A stretch of DNA of 64,000 nt from Linanthus parryae (lineage: Eukaryota > Streptophyta > Magnoliopsida > Ericales > Polemoniaceae). The first letter of the stretch is position 1; each line of letters starts with the position of its first letter. Shown here piece after piece: positions 55,188-64,000 of the stretch. The stretch is from positions 18,375,718 through 18,439,717 of the forward strand of contig JALGPY010000004.1 of assembly GCA_023055425.1 (NCBI GenBank). The letters are read 5' to 3'. The notes beneath the pieces were generated by a model. It did not search any database, was not told the origin of the DNA, and saw only the letters and a program-made list of their open reading frames with translations. A program made the translations under genes and the position numbers.

Positions 55188-55847
55188 ATATCCGTTCTAA
55201 TTAAGAATGTACTCCAATACCAATACTCAAAGATGATGATGATGTGCCATTGTGTATCCCAACATGTCCTAAAATTGATTCATGGCTAGAGTCAAGTATG
55301 AGGGAGAAGCACGATGAAGCATTTGGTGAGATTGAAAATATTCTTCATTGAATTAATATTGACGACCTTGACTCTCCGGTTGTGATTGATTCACCATCTC
55401 AAGTGTGGGCCCAACAAAGATGAACAAGACGCCGATATTGAATTTGTAGATGATTCGATTAATTCATATGAAGAAGATGAAGTTACACAATCCTTCATAA
55501 TTTATGAGTTGCCGTTTGAAATTTCAGTAAAGATGTTGCAATTTGAAAAGACGGTCAAAGATCACATAAATCTTTTTCCACGACATGGGAGGCTTGACGT
55601 TCATGAATTGGTTATGATGTCTATTCTTATGGATTGGAAGAAGAAGAAAAAGTTTCGGGAGAACGATCGCTTTTGTAATACTTGTTCGTCGTTGTTGAGA
55701 TTCGTGCTTCTTATGATAATATGTTGTGGTTCAATTGAGAAGAGAAATATCGAGAAAAGATGGTGGAAGAAAAAATGGCGAGAAAATTTTTTTTTTCAAG
55801 TAACGGGTGTTGTGTATTTACATGATGTTTTTGAAACTGTCCACTGA
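55188..55847 (+). pseudogene. Unrecognised acidic ORF fragments
   Basis: Frames from 55200 read PLCIPTCPKIDSWLESSMRE, KHDEAFGEIENILH, then after a stop INIDDLDSPVVIDSPSQVWA, continuing in another frame as NKDEQDADIEFVDDSINSYE. The composition is acidic and protein-like with several breaks. I do not recognise a family; it may be an extra ORF of the element. The later basic part (55640-55790) looks like low-complexity sequence. Confidence 0.35.
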
Positions 55848-55849
55848 AA

Positions 55850-56640
55850 CCCCCTCTGGTTGTTTCTTAGCATTGGGGTAGGTAAGGGAAAATAATCAGA
55901 CTTCTGAAAACTACACCTAGGTACCCCAGCCTTGCAACACTGCGGTACTTTCCCCATCGTCTTCATCAGCCCTCTCTGTTGAAGCCCTAGCAGCAGCACG
56001 CCAACTACCACTGGTCCACTGCCCTCTACACAACAACCATCCCCGTCTCTCTCTTTTCTCCGTATGCCACAACCACCGGCCCAGCCGCCGGCAGTTTGAT
56101 TCGTTTAAAATCTCCGGCAATAAACACCACGGCTGCCCTCCTTTCTCCTCTCAGACCTTGTCCTCCCAAACACCGCTACCATCGTCCTCTTCTCCGTCAA
56201 ACCCAGAAATTGAATCACCCTGCTACCACCACCGATTGACCAAACATCGCCGCTCTCTCAGCCAGGATTCAACCCCTCAACCTCTACCCAACCCGCCTCA
56301 ATACCCGACTGAAACAAAACCCAATTTAGGCGCCAAACTCCAAGTCCAACCCAGCTGCAACCGACGCAAACCACTACGAGGACGTCGTTGAATTTGGCAT
56401 GAAGCTAAACCCAGCCCTGACCCTCCAATTCTGACTGCCGAAGTCCAGATGCGAACCCAAAACCTCCATCTGTGACCTCACATCTCTCTGTGATTCCCCG
56501 ATCTGCAGACCTCCCATGAAACTGGAGAAACCCAGAACCTCTACGTTCTCACCAAGATCAGCCATTACTTCTCACGAGCAACAACAGAGCTCCACTTCCT
56601 CCTTCGCGACGTGGAGAAAAGAGAATAGGGTACTTCAGCT
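55850..56640. other. GC-rich insert inside element 2, possible captured DNA
   Basis: Base composition jumps relative to both sides. CCACCACCG, CCTCTACCC and AACCCAG-rich sequence on the plus strand resembles a plant 5' untranslated or coding edge. The minus strand has an ATG-started frame at 56565 (MADLGENVEVLGFSSFMGGL...). No domain is recognised on either strand. Confidence 0.35.
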
Positions 56641-56824
56641 CAGCCAAGTCTAAAAAAATGGGCATTGACTACTTTGTTTATGTGGGTTGTTAATTGTATT
56701 TGCATGGTGTTGCGAGGAAGAAATAGACACACAAAAATGCCACAGAAGAAAGGTTTTAGGCCGGAAAATTGATTGGGATGATATTGTATGTCATGTGTTA
56801 AAAAGAGGAGAAGTTTTATAGAAG

Positions 56825-57010
56825 ACATCGACCCCGGTGTGCTACTGCACACTCGAACGTTGTGGGAGCTCACATCACGAGCTCGGGGATTCTTCGTTCC
56901 TTTTTCGTCAGCAGCAAGAATCAATCAACCCCGGTGTGTTCCACACACTCGACCGTCATGGGAGTTAGCATTGATGCACACAATGTTTGCTTGGGGATTG
57001 TTCTTGCTAT
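56825..57010 (+). repeat. About 100-bp tandem duplication
   Basis: GACCCCGGTGTGCTACTGCA..CACTCGAACGTTGTGGGAG is repeated as CAACCCCGGTGTGTTCCACA..CACTCGACCGTCATGGGAG about 100 bp later, each followed by GGGGATT(C/G)TTC. Confidence 0.6.
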
Positions 57011-57315
57011 CTCAGTTAGTACATATCGAATTTCGTGCCCGACCTTGTGTCGGTTGTGAGTACTCTTCTCTCTCTTTACTTATCGTTAACTTACCGTTTA
57101 GGCACATCGTACTTGCTCTAGGATTTTATTTTTTGAATTCTAGGGAATTACTTGTGTACTTGCTTAATTTCGGTACACAGAACTTGTCACGTGCACGTAG
57201 CTTGAATTATCTCTAAATTTATTGCATCTACCTTCTTGTGCTGTGGCTTTGACCCCGAGTAGAATCACGGCCCCTCGCATTTGAATGTTGAGTCTTCTTG
57301 GTTGATCTTTAAATT

Positions 57316-57350
57316 CGTTGAGGACAACGAAGCGCTTAAGTGTGGGGGGA
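57316..57350 (+). promoter_or_regulatory. Internal purine-tract motif (second PPT-like)
   Basis: CGTTGAGGACAACGAAGCGC followed by TTAAGTGTGGGGGGA, matching 34200-34235 in element 1. It lies 1.3 kb before the true polypurine tract. Confidence 0.6.
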
Positions 57351-58614
57351 TTTGAGCCGTTTGCTAGCCATGTCAGTCTTGCATAGCCTTGTTACATGTA
57401 GTATATGTTGTAACATGAGTATTTGTGGTTAGTGTCGTATTGTGTTAGATTTGTGTAGTTATGCATATAGTTTGCACTTTTAAATTATTGAGTCACCCTA
57501 CCCAATTTCTGTGGTTAGTCGAGTTGGCCAAAAGCATGTAGAGTCTAGGAAAATATGAGAAAAATGAAAAAAAAAAAAATTGAAAAGTGAAAAACCATAA
57601 AAATTTAAAATTTTGAGAAAATTGGGCAACTTACAACCTAGAAACCGAAGAGAATCCAGTGAAAGAGCTCATGAGAGTAGGAAGCACCGTAGTAGGGATA
57701 CTTTAATTTTAGTATCTTATGCGCGAGTCTCACGACAGGATGTCCTGGGTATTCGGTAATGGTGAAAGTAGATAACGGGCATACTATTGACTTCTCTAGT
57801 GTGCTAGGAAGATTGAGTCTCTAGGTGGTTGAATAATCCATTTCCCGTGCAAACTTGTGGACTCTTGGAATCTGGGGTGGACCTTCGTGTAGAGTCGGTT
57901 CCATGTGGTACGAGTTTTCGGCCTAAGCGAAGTCGGGAGCGTACACCACCATCCCTTAAGGTGGTTCCAAGAGAAAATCCAAAAAACCTACACTCTTAAG
58001 CTCTAATGCACGGTTGTAAAAACAGTGGAGGAAAGAAAAGAAAAATGAAAATCTGAAAATGAAAAAATTCTACTTCAAGGAGAAACAACTTAATGTGCTT
58101 CCGTTCGCGCGGAAAATTTGGATTCAATCCAATGTAGAGCTTAAGAGGGAAACTAAAGTCAAGCTGTATTACACAACAGTTGTGTCTCCCGTCAATGGGA
58201 TAATTTGCATTTCAAAAGCAATAACGGCTAAGAGGGTCTGAAAACCTCAAATGACTTGGCGAAAAAAGACCACTTAGTGACTTAAGATGCCTAGACCCTG
58301 CGGGTCAAAAGACGTGCCGTATCTTGGTTTGGTTTGGTGGATGTTTGGGGACACCTTAGTGAGTTTGCGCATAAGATCATCATATATCATTTCTTGCTAC
58401 GTGTTGTGAAATTTTAAAGTGAGCTTGTGAGGATTTGATGATTTCGGTTTATGATAGAGAGGTTGCCCAGTATCGAAAAAAGAAGAAAAATACTTGTTTT
58501 TTAAATGTTTGCATTGTGTATAATCGAGTTGCATTATAGTTGGTTCATGTAGTTGCATAGTCATGAGTCGTGTAGAGTCGTTTGCATCTTGAGTTGGCTA
58601 GTAAACAGTGATTT
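57351..58614 (+). other. 3' untranslated region of Athila-like element 2
   Basis: GCATAGCCTTGTTACATGTAG and neighbouring phrases match element 1. No coding signal is seen; the ORF at 58059-58241 has no recognisable family. Confidence 0.6.
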
Positions 58615-58646
58615 GCTCGGGACGAGCAAAAGGTAAGTGTGGGGGT
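58615..58646 (+). promoter_or_regulatory. Stem-loop plus polypurine tract
   Basis: GCTCGGGACGAGCA (58615-58628) then AAGGTAAGTGTGGGGG, directly before the LTR start at 58650. Confidence 0.85.
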
Positions 58647-58649
58647 ATT

Positions 58650-60293
58650 TGATAACTCTTTTATAGGAGTTATTTTTATACTTCCATATTACTTTTAATA
58701 GGCTTATTTCACATGATTTATATGTTACATTTGCACAAATATGTGAATTTGACAATTTATAAGCCTAAGAGTGAAAAGTTGTGTTTCTGGCCTATTTGTG
58801 CATGTTTTCTCTCACATTTGCTATGATAATTGCACGGGTTATTTAGTGTTGTGTATCTCAGATAAAAGAGGTGCATTGGAGCTTATGTGGGGCTTGGAGA
58901 TGCTTGGAATGGAGCTAGATGAAGAGGAGAAAAGAAGACGCAAAAACGAAGCAAAGTTGGAAAAGTAACACAGGACCAGCCTGCACTCTTTTCAATGCTC
59001 AGAAAAATCTGCAAAGAATTTTGGATCAAGGCCTGCGTCATTTGAAATTAGATATCCGTAGCTTTACAACGATATATGTTAGGCCCTAAGAAGAGTCCGT
59101 ATGATGGAGATACATCCCGCGCAAGATCAGCAAATAATTCTGTCCGGGAATTACAAAGTAGAGGGGCTGAAGTACAATTTCGGCCAGATTCATTAAAAAT
59201 CGTGCCCAGGAAATAAAGGACGGATTCTCTGACCTATGAACAGACGGGAGGCTGCTAGGGAAGAGGGAGGAAGGCTAGGGGAGACGAGGATCACGTAGAA
59301 CAACGCCGGAGTTGCCGGAACACGATTTTCGTCACGAGTTTGACTATCCCTTCTATCTCTTCTATCTTTTCTAAATACCATGAACTCGTTAGATTTTATT
59401 TTCATATTATTTGAGTAGTTTTATTTGCTAGGCTCTATGGAGAGCCTAGGGTTTTGTTAGACACCGTTTCCGGATTTGTTTGTTTGATTCACGCTTATGG
59501 ATTCACGTTATTGACTAATTTTCTTCTCTATTGATGTATTGTTGTTCTAGAACTATTAACACGTTTTTAGTAGGATATGAATGATTAATAGAGATGTTTT
59601 TGATTCTTAACATTTATCTTAGCTTAAAGTTATAATGAATTTGCTTCTTCTAGTAATCTTGTTCTTAATTTTATGCTACCTTAGCGTCATGAACTAGGGT
59701 ATCTACTTGGTGAAAGATTGATGGACTGACAGGTGAAGATTGATTAGCTTATGAATCTAGGATTTCTAGCATCCCCGTATCGTGATGGACTGGAAGGAGA
59801 AACGTTAGGGTTTGGATCAAAACGTAAGATTATTCTTAATGCTTGTTAGGGTGATGTAGTTTATGGATCGACAAATGACGATTACAGAACCTAGCATAGG
59901 CTTACATGAGACCGAGAGGAGATGGTAAGTAGTTAGACGTGATCAAGAGCATATTCAATATTACATATTTCAAATCAATATTCGGAATTGTCTACTTCCC
60001 TAGGTGATCCATATATCGCCTAGTCTTTCTTCTTATTTAATCAAATCTTGTTTAATTATAAAAATCCAAAAATATTGTATTTTAGTTAGTTTAATACAGT
60101 CACTTGATTGGGGGGTGACAACTTCTTAAACCAACAACTTTCTTCCTGTTATTTCAATTACACTCTTTAGATTTAATCTCTAATTAACAATAAACATACT
60201 ATCTGTCCCTGTGGGTTCGACAACCTGAGTTTAAATATTCACTCTTTATTACTTCGACCGTGCACTTGCGTATACACGTAAGAAATCGTGTCA
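58650..60293 (+). repeat. 3' LTR of Athila-like element 2
   Basis: 1644 bp, TGATAACTC...AAATCGTGTCA, followed by the TTTGT duplication. Confidence 0.9.
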
Positions 60294-61138
60294 TTTGTTA
60301 AACGTGCAAATGCAATATCAAAAAACTCCAACGGATATCTACTCAGAGCTGTTTTAAATTTAAGTTAGAAAGGATGAGGATTTGCAGGAACTGAGATCCT
60401 AAAATCTCTCATTCAGTTGCAGAGAGTGGATAAAAGACATGTTTCAAGTTTGAAAGAAAAAGAAGCTTACACGGAACTGAGATGTGAAGAAATTTTGGAA
60501 GACCAGATATTCAAACACTCACACATTTAGGCTTCAATTACAGCTTTCAGAAGATCAATCATTCCTGTTTCCTGAAGAACACATCCAGGCCTTCACAAGC
60601 TTATTCTTCTGCTGTGTTCTTCATCTGTTTTGTAATCTGCTTATCTTTTGTATATCTAAAACCTCAATAAACCTAGTGGTTGGTTGTTCAAGTGAAAAAC
60701 AAGAGGTTCATGTTAGCTCAACAGTTAGTTGCTGGTATTAGATAGGTTTGGAACCACAAGCTGTATAGGTGTAAGGGAATTCACTTAGACTTGGAGATCT
60801 AGGGCTGTTTCTGTGTGAGTAATAAGAAGTGTTTGCCGAATCGTGGTGGGATTAGATCCCTCATGCAGATATTAGGTTCATTGGGACTAAAATCTGAAAA
60901 TTTTCTTGTGTTCTTTACTTTACAGTTTTGTTATTTTCTGCTGCAAGCAACTCAAATCAAACTAGGGTTTATAAACTGTTTAGAACTGGTGGTAGTTCAA
61001 GGCTTTGAAGCTTTCTGTTTGCCTTAGAAAGTTTCTGACTAGTTTTCTAAAATCTCGAGGCCTTGAAATTTGAGTTTCTCACATGTTCACTTAGTTAAAA
61101 AAAAAAATCTTAGCAAAAAGTTTCCATACTCCATTCAA

Positions 61139-61153
61139 CCCCCCCCCCCCCCC
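61139..61153 (+). repeat. C15 homopolymer in SIRE-type LTR end
   Basis: CATTCAA followed by fifteen C and TAGAGTATTTTGG. A C-run here is usual for SIRE LTRs; the exact length is prone to sequencing error. Confidence 0.8.
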
Positions 61154-61184
61154 TAGAGTATTTTGGTCCTGTATTTAGTCTACA

Positions 61185-61681
61185 TTACAAACTTTCAAGT
61201 TGGGAACAGTGAGATGTCATAAAACGTAGGATTGGCCTTACCTGTTAAATAAATTAAAATCCTACCTGTTCAGACTTAGGATCCCCTGATGGTAAATAGC
61301 TCGGAAGGTAGGATAACTTGGGATTTGCTCATGATACAAACGAAAATAAAAGTAGGGGAAAGCCAGTGCTTATTCTCCACCCTGAGAAACAAAAAGGCTT
61401 ACCGATTGCTTGTTGATCGGTACTTCCTGGAGGAGGAGTGAACATCGAAGGACACATCAGTTTTTGTTCTAGAGATTGCCCGATCTCAGCCAAAAATCTT
61501 TGTTTTGTCCTATTTTAGTTTGTACATTCCTTTTCTGAGTCGAGCGAATAGTCGAGTCTTCTGGTCTATGTTTTTAATCTATTGGAAGGGAAAGTATACA
61601 ATTGAAGTATGCAAAACAGAGTCTGCAAGGCAGAATGCAAGGGTCAGCTCGGGACGAGCAGAGTTTAATGTGGGGGTATTT
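61185..61681 (+). mobile_element. Truncated 3' internal end of a third Athila-type element
   Basis: The internal sequence begins abruptly after the SIRE-type LTR. AAATAGCTCGGAAGGTAGGAT matches the style of 35675-35695 in element 1. It ends with the stem-loop GCTCGGGACGAGCA (61647-61660) and the purine tract AATGTGGGGGTATT before the LTR. Confidence 0.7.
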
Positions 61682-61976
61682 TGACAGCTCATAGATGGAG
61701 TTAGTTTGGGGCGCCTTTTTACTATTAGTTCTGACCCTATTGAGATTGCTTTCGCCTGTTTTTGGTCATTTTTCCACTTGATACAGGAGAGAGAACGCTG
61801 AGAGCATAATTGTTATATTTGAGTAGCTTCATGCATAATTTTGTTTATTTGGATATGATCACGAGTACTTGCTGTTCTGTGCAGGAAACCGGTACCAGAA
61901 ATGCATGAAAGAGGCTTGGAATGGAGGCATCTTATCGAGAAGTCAAATAAGAAAAAAGGAAAAAAAGACTAAGTAT

Positions 61977-62320
61977 GTGCGTTCAGACGCACAGTGTGCG
62001 TTCAAACGCACAGCATAGTGTAGCAGCATAATATAGGGAAAACAGGCATAAAAAATGACTAAGTTTGTGCGTTCAAACGCACATCCAGCGTTCAGACGCA
62101 CGAAACTTCAAATTTCAGAAGGTCAGATTCAGACAGAAGTCAACCAGAAGACCAAGTATGTGCGTTCAAACGCACTTTGTGCGTTCAAACGCACAACCCA
62201 GAAAGTCAACGGATTTTAGAAAATTCAAAGAGTCAAAATCAGCATTGTGCGTCCAAACGCAGGGATGTGCGTTCAAACGCACATGTGCGTTCAGACGCAG
62301 GTGGGTGCGTTCAAACGCGC
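61977..62320 (+). repeat. Ten copies of quasi-palindrome GTGCGTTCAAACGCAC
   Basis: Copies start at 61977, 61996, 62067, 62086, 62160, 62179, 62247, 62267, 62285 and 62305. Seven differ from the consensus by one or two bases (for example ...CAGACGCAC); the other three match it, and copy 4 has lost its GT start. Members of a doublet are 18-20 bp apart and doublets recur every 87-93 bp. Arms are GTGCGTT / AACGCAC with a 2-nt centre. They end 85 bp before the LTR TATA box. Confidence 0.95.
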
Positions 62321-62404
62321 AACAGGACTTCCTGAAGCTTCCTAGGCCGGTTTGGACAAGGGCAGGATAGGAATTTCTGGCATCAGATTTAGAGACTGTG
62401 GCAG

Positions 62405-62413
62405 TATAAAATA
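62405..62413 (+). promoter_or_regulatory. TATA box of third Athila-type LTR
   Basis: TATAAAATA, the only good TATA-like motif after the palindrome cluster. Transcription would start roughly 30 bp downstream. Confidence 0.5.
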
Positions 62414-63365
62414 TGCGTCCCAGCACAAAATTAAAAAACACACAAGTCATCATCAGAACCGGAGTACTGGATCAGAGCAGTGCACGGAGCAGTTTCAGTT
62501 TTTAGCAATAATCTCATTTGATCTATCTTCTCTTTATTTTATGAAACTTTGTTTCTCAATAATGTACGCTAGCTAAACCTTTTACATAGGTTCTCGGTGA
62601 ACCTAGGGTTTATGCATTCAGCACCGTAGTTTGTTTTGGTTATCAGATTCGTGACTAGTTTGAAGTCTTAATGCAGTATTGGATTGTTTATTATTCTGTC
62701 TTCGATTTTATATTTATGCATGAATGGCCAGATCACCCAGGAGTGCTACAGACAGGATCTGGTGCGCGAGAGTGTCCAGTGAGAGTTAGGAAGAGAAGAC
62801 AGGATTTAGTACTCTACCTTGATGGACCGAGAGCTGAAGAGAACCAGGGGACTAGCCCAGAAGCATTAGACCAACTACTAGAAGTTTAGGGGGAGACCGA
62901 GAGGAGAACCTGTAACCCTAGCAGACTTAGAGCAAATCTGTAGATCAAGAGGAACCACAGGGATCTGAAAATCTACACGAGAGTGATAGATGCATGAGAC
63001 CGAGAGGAGATTGTATCATTTGAATGCTGGCATGAACAACACCGCTGTGTGTTTCTGAAATCAAAGTAAACATCAAAAGCTAAATAGTAACCCTAGGGGA
63101 TCCTGTAGCCTGTATCTTTAATTCATTAGTTTTCAGACTTAGAAAAATTCGTAGAAAATTAACATCAAAAACAGTTTCTTTACTGCTTTTATTTACTGCA
63201 ATATAGTTTAGTAAATTACACACACAAAAAATTCCTCATTTTTACAGCTTTGCGATTAATTCTGATTTTCGATAGTTAAAGTCATCCTGTTCTCGTGGGT
63301 TCGATAATCTGAGTCACAAGTACGTTACTCTATATTACCTGATCGTACACTTGGGAAAAAGCACA

Positions 63366-64000
63366 CCTAGATTTCTCTATAAGAGAGCATCTAGGAAATG
63401 GACCAATCCAATAGCCCCAGGCTCAAACTGCTCTCACTTATGTGAATCCTCTAATGGTATGTGTGACTCATACCTTGCGATAAATTACTCCCTTGGATCC
63501 TTTCTGGGTTAAGACCCATCCTTAACGTCATCATTTTTGTCTTCGTCACAACACAATTTCATAGGGATGGGTAAGAGATTCTTAGAATTCTCCTATAATT
63601 AAGTGATGGAAGTAGTCACTCATTTGCATTGTTTCTACCCATTAAATCTTCTTCTTGGGATCTTTAGTGACATAGATTGAATTACTTCAAGCGGTAACTA
63701 TATTTTGGGCTTTGCCCATCCCCCTCGACATATCTAAGAATCAGCTCCTATTTTTATTAGACCTTTCATGGTCATGTTACTTTATATAAAGCATATGTTT
63801 ATTTGGACGACTAGGCATTTTCCATTCATCAACGGTGAAATCCATCAAGAGTTTTCAAACTCCATCCCAATATTTAGGGACTATGGAACCAATGCATCGT
63901 TTTGTTATTTGTAATATTGTTAGATTGAGTGGTGATTTAATCATTAACTACTGTCTTTAACAAATATTGTTGAGCTTATGTTTTTTATTGAGTTAGTTTT
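63366..64000. other. Unassigned DNA at window edge
   Basis: No ORF with a recognisable domain on either strand. It may be flanking DNA or part of another element that continues beyond the window. Confidence 0.4.

Larger units (their letters stand above)
53549..60293 (+). mobile_element. Second Athila-like non-autonomous LTR element, nested
   Basis: 6.7 kb with LTRs of 1639 and 1644 bp (TGATAACTC...CGTGTCA) and a 5-bp duplication. The internal region (55188-58649) has no gag, protease, reverse transcriptase or integrase. Its 3' half shares the internal purine motif, the 3' untranslated region and the stem-loop/PPT with the element at 27458-37762. No tRNA-Asp-type primer site follows the 5' LTR; the sequence there is ATATCCGTTCTAATTAAGAA. 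Confidence 0.9.
52956..61184 (+). repeat. SIRE-type copia 3' LTR, split by a nested element
   Basis: It starts TGTTGACTCAAAGACC after a purine tract. It is interrupted at 53548/60299 by the second Athila-like element (duplication TTTGT) and resumes to a C15 run (61139-61153) followed by TAGAGTATTTTGGTCC and a CA end near 61184. A C-run shortly before the LTR end is characteristic of SIRE LTRs. Without the insert the LTR is about 1.48 kb. Nearly all of the internal region to its left is missing. Confidence 0.55.
61682..63365 (+). repeat. Third Athila-type LTR (3' LTR)
   Basis: It starts TGACAGCTCATAGATGG after the polypurine tract. The U5 end TATTACCTGATCGTACACTT parallels the other Athila LTRs, so the terminus is the CA near 63363-63365. 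Its U3 holds the palindrome cluster at 61977-62320 and a TATA box at 62405. No partner LTR is in the window. Confidence 0.75.

Noticed and set aside
61977..62320. CRISPR-like array
   Set aside because: Repeats are 16 bp with alternating short and long spacing inside a plant LTR; there are no cas genes and the context is eukaryotic.
62065..62370. 101-residue ORF over the palindrome cluster
   Set aside because: Its repeated CVQTH/RSNAQ words are translations of the 16-bp palindrome array, and the opposite strand gives an equally long repetitive ORF.

Overview
This window looks like nuclear DNA of a flowering plant, most likely a eudicot. It is AT-rich, intron and splice signals are plant-like, and nearly all recognisable protein sequence belongs to plant transposable elements: Ty1/copia, Athila/Tat-type Ty3/gypsy, LINE RNase H, CACTA-associated Transposase_24, plant mobile domain (PMD) and the 'putative plant transposon protein' domain. 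No intact single-copy host gene is evident. Host-like pieces are a DUF674 pseudogene, an exon pair of an F-box At2g35280-like gene, and two unrecognised exon-like ORFs. The species cannot be named from the sequence alone.

Layout. 1-2.8 kb: an antisense PMD gene followed by a purine tract and an LTR-like block, probably the 3' end of a Tat-type element. 3-5.4 kb: a broken CACTA-associated (Transposase_24-like) gene. 5.9-6.7 kb: a LINE endonuclease relic. 7-13.6 kb: SINE pieces, a MITE, and a 2.1 kb LTR on the minus strand (8743-10852). 13.6-16.9 kb: a 3.3 kb LTR on the minus strand, flanked at a distance by an inverted pair of another LTR fragment. 17.8-24.5 kb: a coiled-coil ORF, TIR elements, a LINE RNase H domain, two tRNA-like units and a tandem TRIM. 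25.6-26.6 kb: a DUF674 pseudogene that has duplicated into a long hairpin.

27458-37762 is a complete 10.3 kb Athila-like element (target duplication GTTTA, tRNA-Asp-type primer site) with gag, protease and an extra plant-transposon ORF but no reverse transcriptase or integrase. 38311-46743 is a complete copia element on the minus strand (target duplication ATTAT, LTRs about 2% apart by eye) with several frame breaks. 46.7-52.3 kb holds MITEs, a SINE with a 12-bp target duplication and a tiny T-rich retroposed insert. 52.4-52.9 kb holds the F-box-like exons next to a SIRE-type copia LTR (52956 to about 61184). That LTR is itself split by a second Athila-like element (53549-60293, target duplication TTTGT). 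The window ends in a third Athila-type LTR (61682 to about 63365), whose promoter region carries ten copies of a 16-bp quasi-palindrome arranged as doublets about 90 bp apart.

The parts form a nested retrotransposon landscape in which non-autonomous elements (both Athila-like elements, TRIM, SINEs, MITEs) would depend on enzymes made elsewhere. The most unusual signals are the palindrome cluster upstream of an LTR TATA box, the DUF674 inverted duplication with a 36/37-bp stem, the antisense PMD gene beside an LTR, and a small stem-loop conserved just before the polypurine tract in three different elements.
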